A stretch of 7,127 bases of DNA, taken from the NCBI GenBank assembly GCA_005879245.1, contig VBLA01000024.1:1-7127 (forward strand), given 5' to 3'. Both the position numbers and the translations under genes were made by a program. Below are positions 6,575-7,127 of the stretch, in pieces. How positions within the stretch are numbered: the stretch's first letter is position 1; each line of letters opens with the position of its first letter. The stretch is from Deltaproteobacteria bacterium (GTDB lineage: Bacteria > Desulfobacterota > Binatia > DP-6). The notes under the pieces are model-generated. The model was not told the origin of the DNA and made no database searches. It saw only the letters and a list, made by a program, of their open reading frames with translations.

Positions 6575-6925
6575 CTACTTCGGCTCGTAGAGGCCGATCA
6601 GGTTCCCGGACGGATCCGTGACGGAGGCGAGCGCCCCGAACTCCTCGTGCCGGACCGGCTCCGCGACCCGCGCGCCCTTCCGCTTCAGCTCGGCGACGGT
6701 GCCCTCGAGGTCCCGCACCTCGAGCGAGACGTGCGTCGCCGGAACGGGATGATGCTCCGTCGAGCGCGCGTGGAGCGCGATCCGGCCGCCCGTGCCGACC
6801 TCGAATTCGGCCCACCCCTGCTCGACGGAGAGCGGCTTCAGCCCGAGCGTGTCGCGGTAGAAGGCGACCGCCGTGTCCCAGTCGTCCACGTAGTAGACGG
6901 TGGTATAGACGCGCTGGATGGGCAT
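6575..6925 (-). CDS. VOC superfamily (glyoxalase-fold) protein, possible epimerase
   Basis: A 116-residue protein with two beta-alpha-beta-beta-beta modules of the vicinal-oxygen-chelate fold. Module 1 runs from TTVYYVDDWDTAVAFYRDTLGL to IALHAR. Module 2 runs from THVSLEVRDLEGTVAEL to DPSGNLIGLYEP. Of the usual four metal positions, His65 (THVSLEV) and Glu114 (LYEP) are present and His52 may fill a third. The His expected in the first strand is replaced by Thr/Val. The ATG lies only 3 nt after the stop of the Ccr gene (TAG-ACC-ATG) with no own ribosome site in range, so translation is probably coupled to Ccr. Ethylmalonyl-/methylmalonyl-CoA epimerases belong to this superfamily and the next pathway step needs one. 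However, this protein is short, lacks the first His and does not match the canonical epimerase motifs. The fold is secure; the reaction is not. Dioxygenase-like or binding-only roles are alternatives. Confidence 0.8.
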   Translation of the reverse strand: MPIQRVYTTVYYVDDWDTAVAFYRDTLGLKPLSVEQGWAEFEVGTGGRIALHARSTEHHPVPATHVSLEVRDLEGTVAELKRKGARVAEPVRHEEFGALASVTDPSGNLIGLYEPK

Positions 6926-6928
6926 GGT

Positions 6929-7127
6929 CTAGCGCGGGACCTCGCGCAGCCCGGGCCGCGGCGCGTTCACCAGACAGGCCATGTTCCCCGGCGGGTGACG
7001 GTTCTCGTGCATGAGCTGGTGCACGTACGGGATCTGGGCGAAGGTGAACGTCTCGGAGAGGCACGGGTCGACCTTGCCGGCCGCGACGAGGTCGTTCAGC
7101 GCCTTCGCCTGCTCGTCGTTGGCGAAG
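6929..7127 (-). CDS. ccr: Crotonyl-CoA carboxylase/reductase, C-terminal end (partial)
   Basis: Only the last 65 residues are in the window, ending at TAG 6931-6929; the gene continues past the right edge. I translated it by hand. The fragment opens with [14 protein letters not shown], then [29 protein letters not shown] and VNAPRPGL. This is the C-terminal end of the zinc-type MDR reductase fold. The [17 protein letters not shown] ending and the FAN opening (following the GSHFAN region) are what I recall for proteobacterial Ccr. Ccr reductively carboxylates crotonyl-CoA with NADPH and CO2 to (2S)-ethylmalonyl-CoA, the entry step of the ethylmalonyl-CoA pathway and also a source of polyketide extender units. 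The VOC gene follows after 3 nt, so this is the upstream gene of a minus-strand operon. Another MDR enoyl-CoA reductase is the alternative; the catalytic core lies outside the window. Confidence 0.75.
   Translation of the reverse strand, partial: FANDEQAKALNDLVAAGKVDPCLSETFTFAQIPYVHQLMHENRHPPGNMACLVNAPRPGLREVPR

Noticed and set aside
6564..6575. Interrupted palindrome GGTTCCCGAACC between the VOC and SRPBCC genes.
   Set aside because: The 5-bp arms with a 2-nt centre, overlapping a stop codon, are short enough to occur by chance; no second copy was noticed.
5638..6621. A 327-codon open frame on the plus strand opposite the Cys-rich and SRPBCC genes.
   Set aside because: It is the mirror of the Cys-repeat gene: its Ser/Pro/Gln-rich translation comes from reading Cys/Gly/Asp codons backwards. 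Such antisense frames are common in GC-rich DNA, and the minus-strand reading has a signal peptide and known domains.
6575..6925. Naming the VOC protein methylmalonyl/ethylmalonyl-CoA epimerase outright.
   Set aside because: The first metal-binding His is absent and the canonical epimerase motifs are not visible, so context alone is not enough.

Overview
This is a very GC-rich bacterial window with eight genes, two of them cut by the window ends, and short intergenic gaps. Two products look like proteins common in deltaproteobacterial-type genomes (Myxococcota, Binatota and relatives). One is a secreted Cys-rich protein with a DUF4215 / 'Myxococcus Cys-rich' type repeat, and the other is a secreted protein with a choice-of-anchor-X-like tail. 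The lineage is an inference; no rRNA or marker gene is present.

Layout. Plus strand 1-1918: the 3' end of a secreted or surface-type protein gene, then an overlapping gene for a large exported protein of unknown role. Minus strand 1937-3547: a stand-alone large subunit of a B12-dependent acyl-CoA mutase (methylmalonyl-/isobutyryl-CoA mutase family, no cobalamin-binding domain). After a 128-nt divergent control region, plus strand 3676-5301: an acyl-CoA dehydrogenase with a long N-terminal extension that reads as (2S)-methylsuccinyl-CoA dehydrogenase (Mcd). Minus strand, in transcription order from the right edge: the C-terminus of a crotonyl-CoA carboxylase/reductase (Ccr), a small VOC (glyoxalase-fold) protein only 3 nt downstream, an SRPBCC/START-like protein, and a secreted Cys-rich protein.

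How the genes fit together. Ccr makes ethylmalonyl-CoA from crotonyl-CoA and CO2. An epimerase of the VOC superfamily and a B12 mutase then turn this into methylsuccinyl-CoA, which Mcd oxidises to mesaconyl-CoA. The window therefore holds candidates for four consecutive steps of the ethylmalonyl-CoA pathway of acetyl-CoA assimilation. The mutase is not the usual one-piece ethylmalonyl-CoA mutase (Ecm). It is built like the IcmA subunit of isobutyryl-CoA mutase, yet keeps the Tyr/Arg pair that methylmalonyl-CoA mutase uses to hold a substrate carboxylate. It also has unusual residues around the active site. The main hypothesis is a two-subunit, non-orthologous ethylmalonyl-CoA mutase.

I saw no RNA genes, mobile elements, CRISPR arrays or attachment sites. 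No gene-free stretch exceeds 300 nt.
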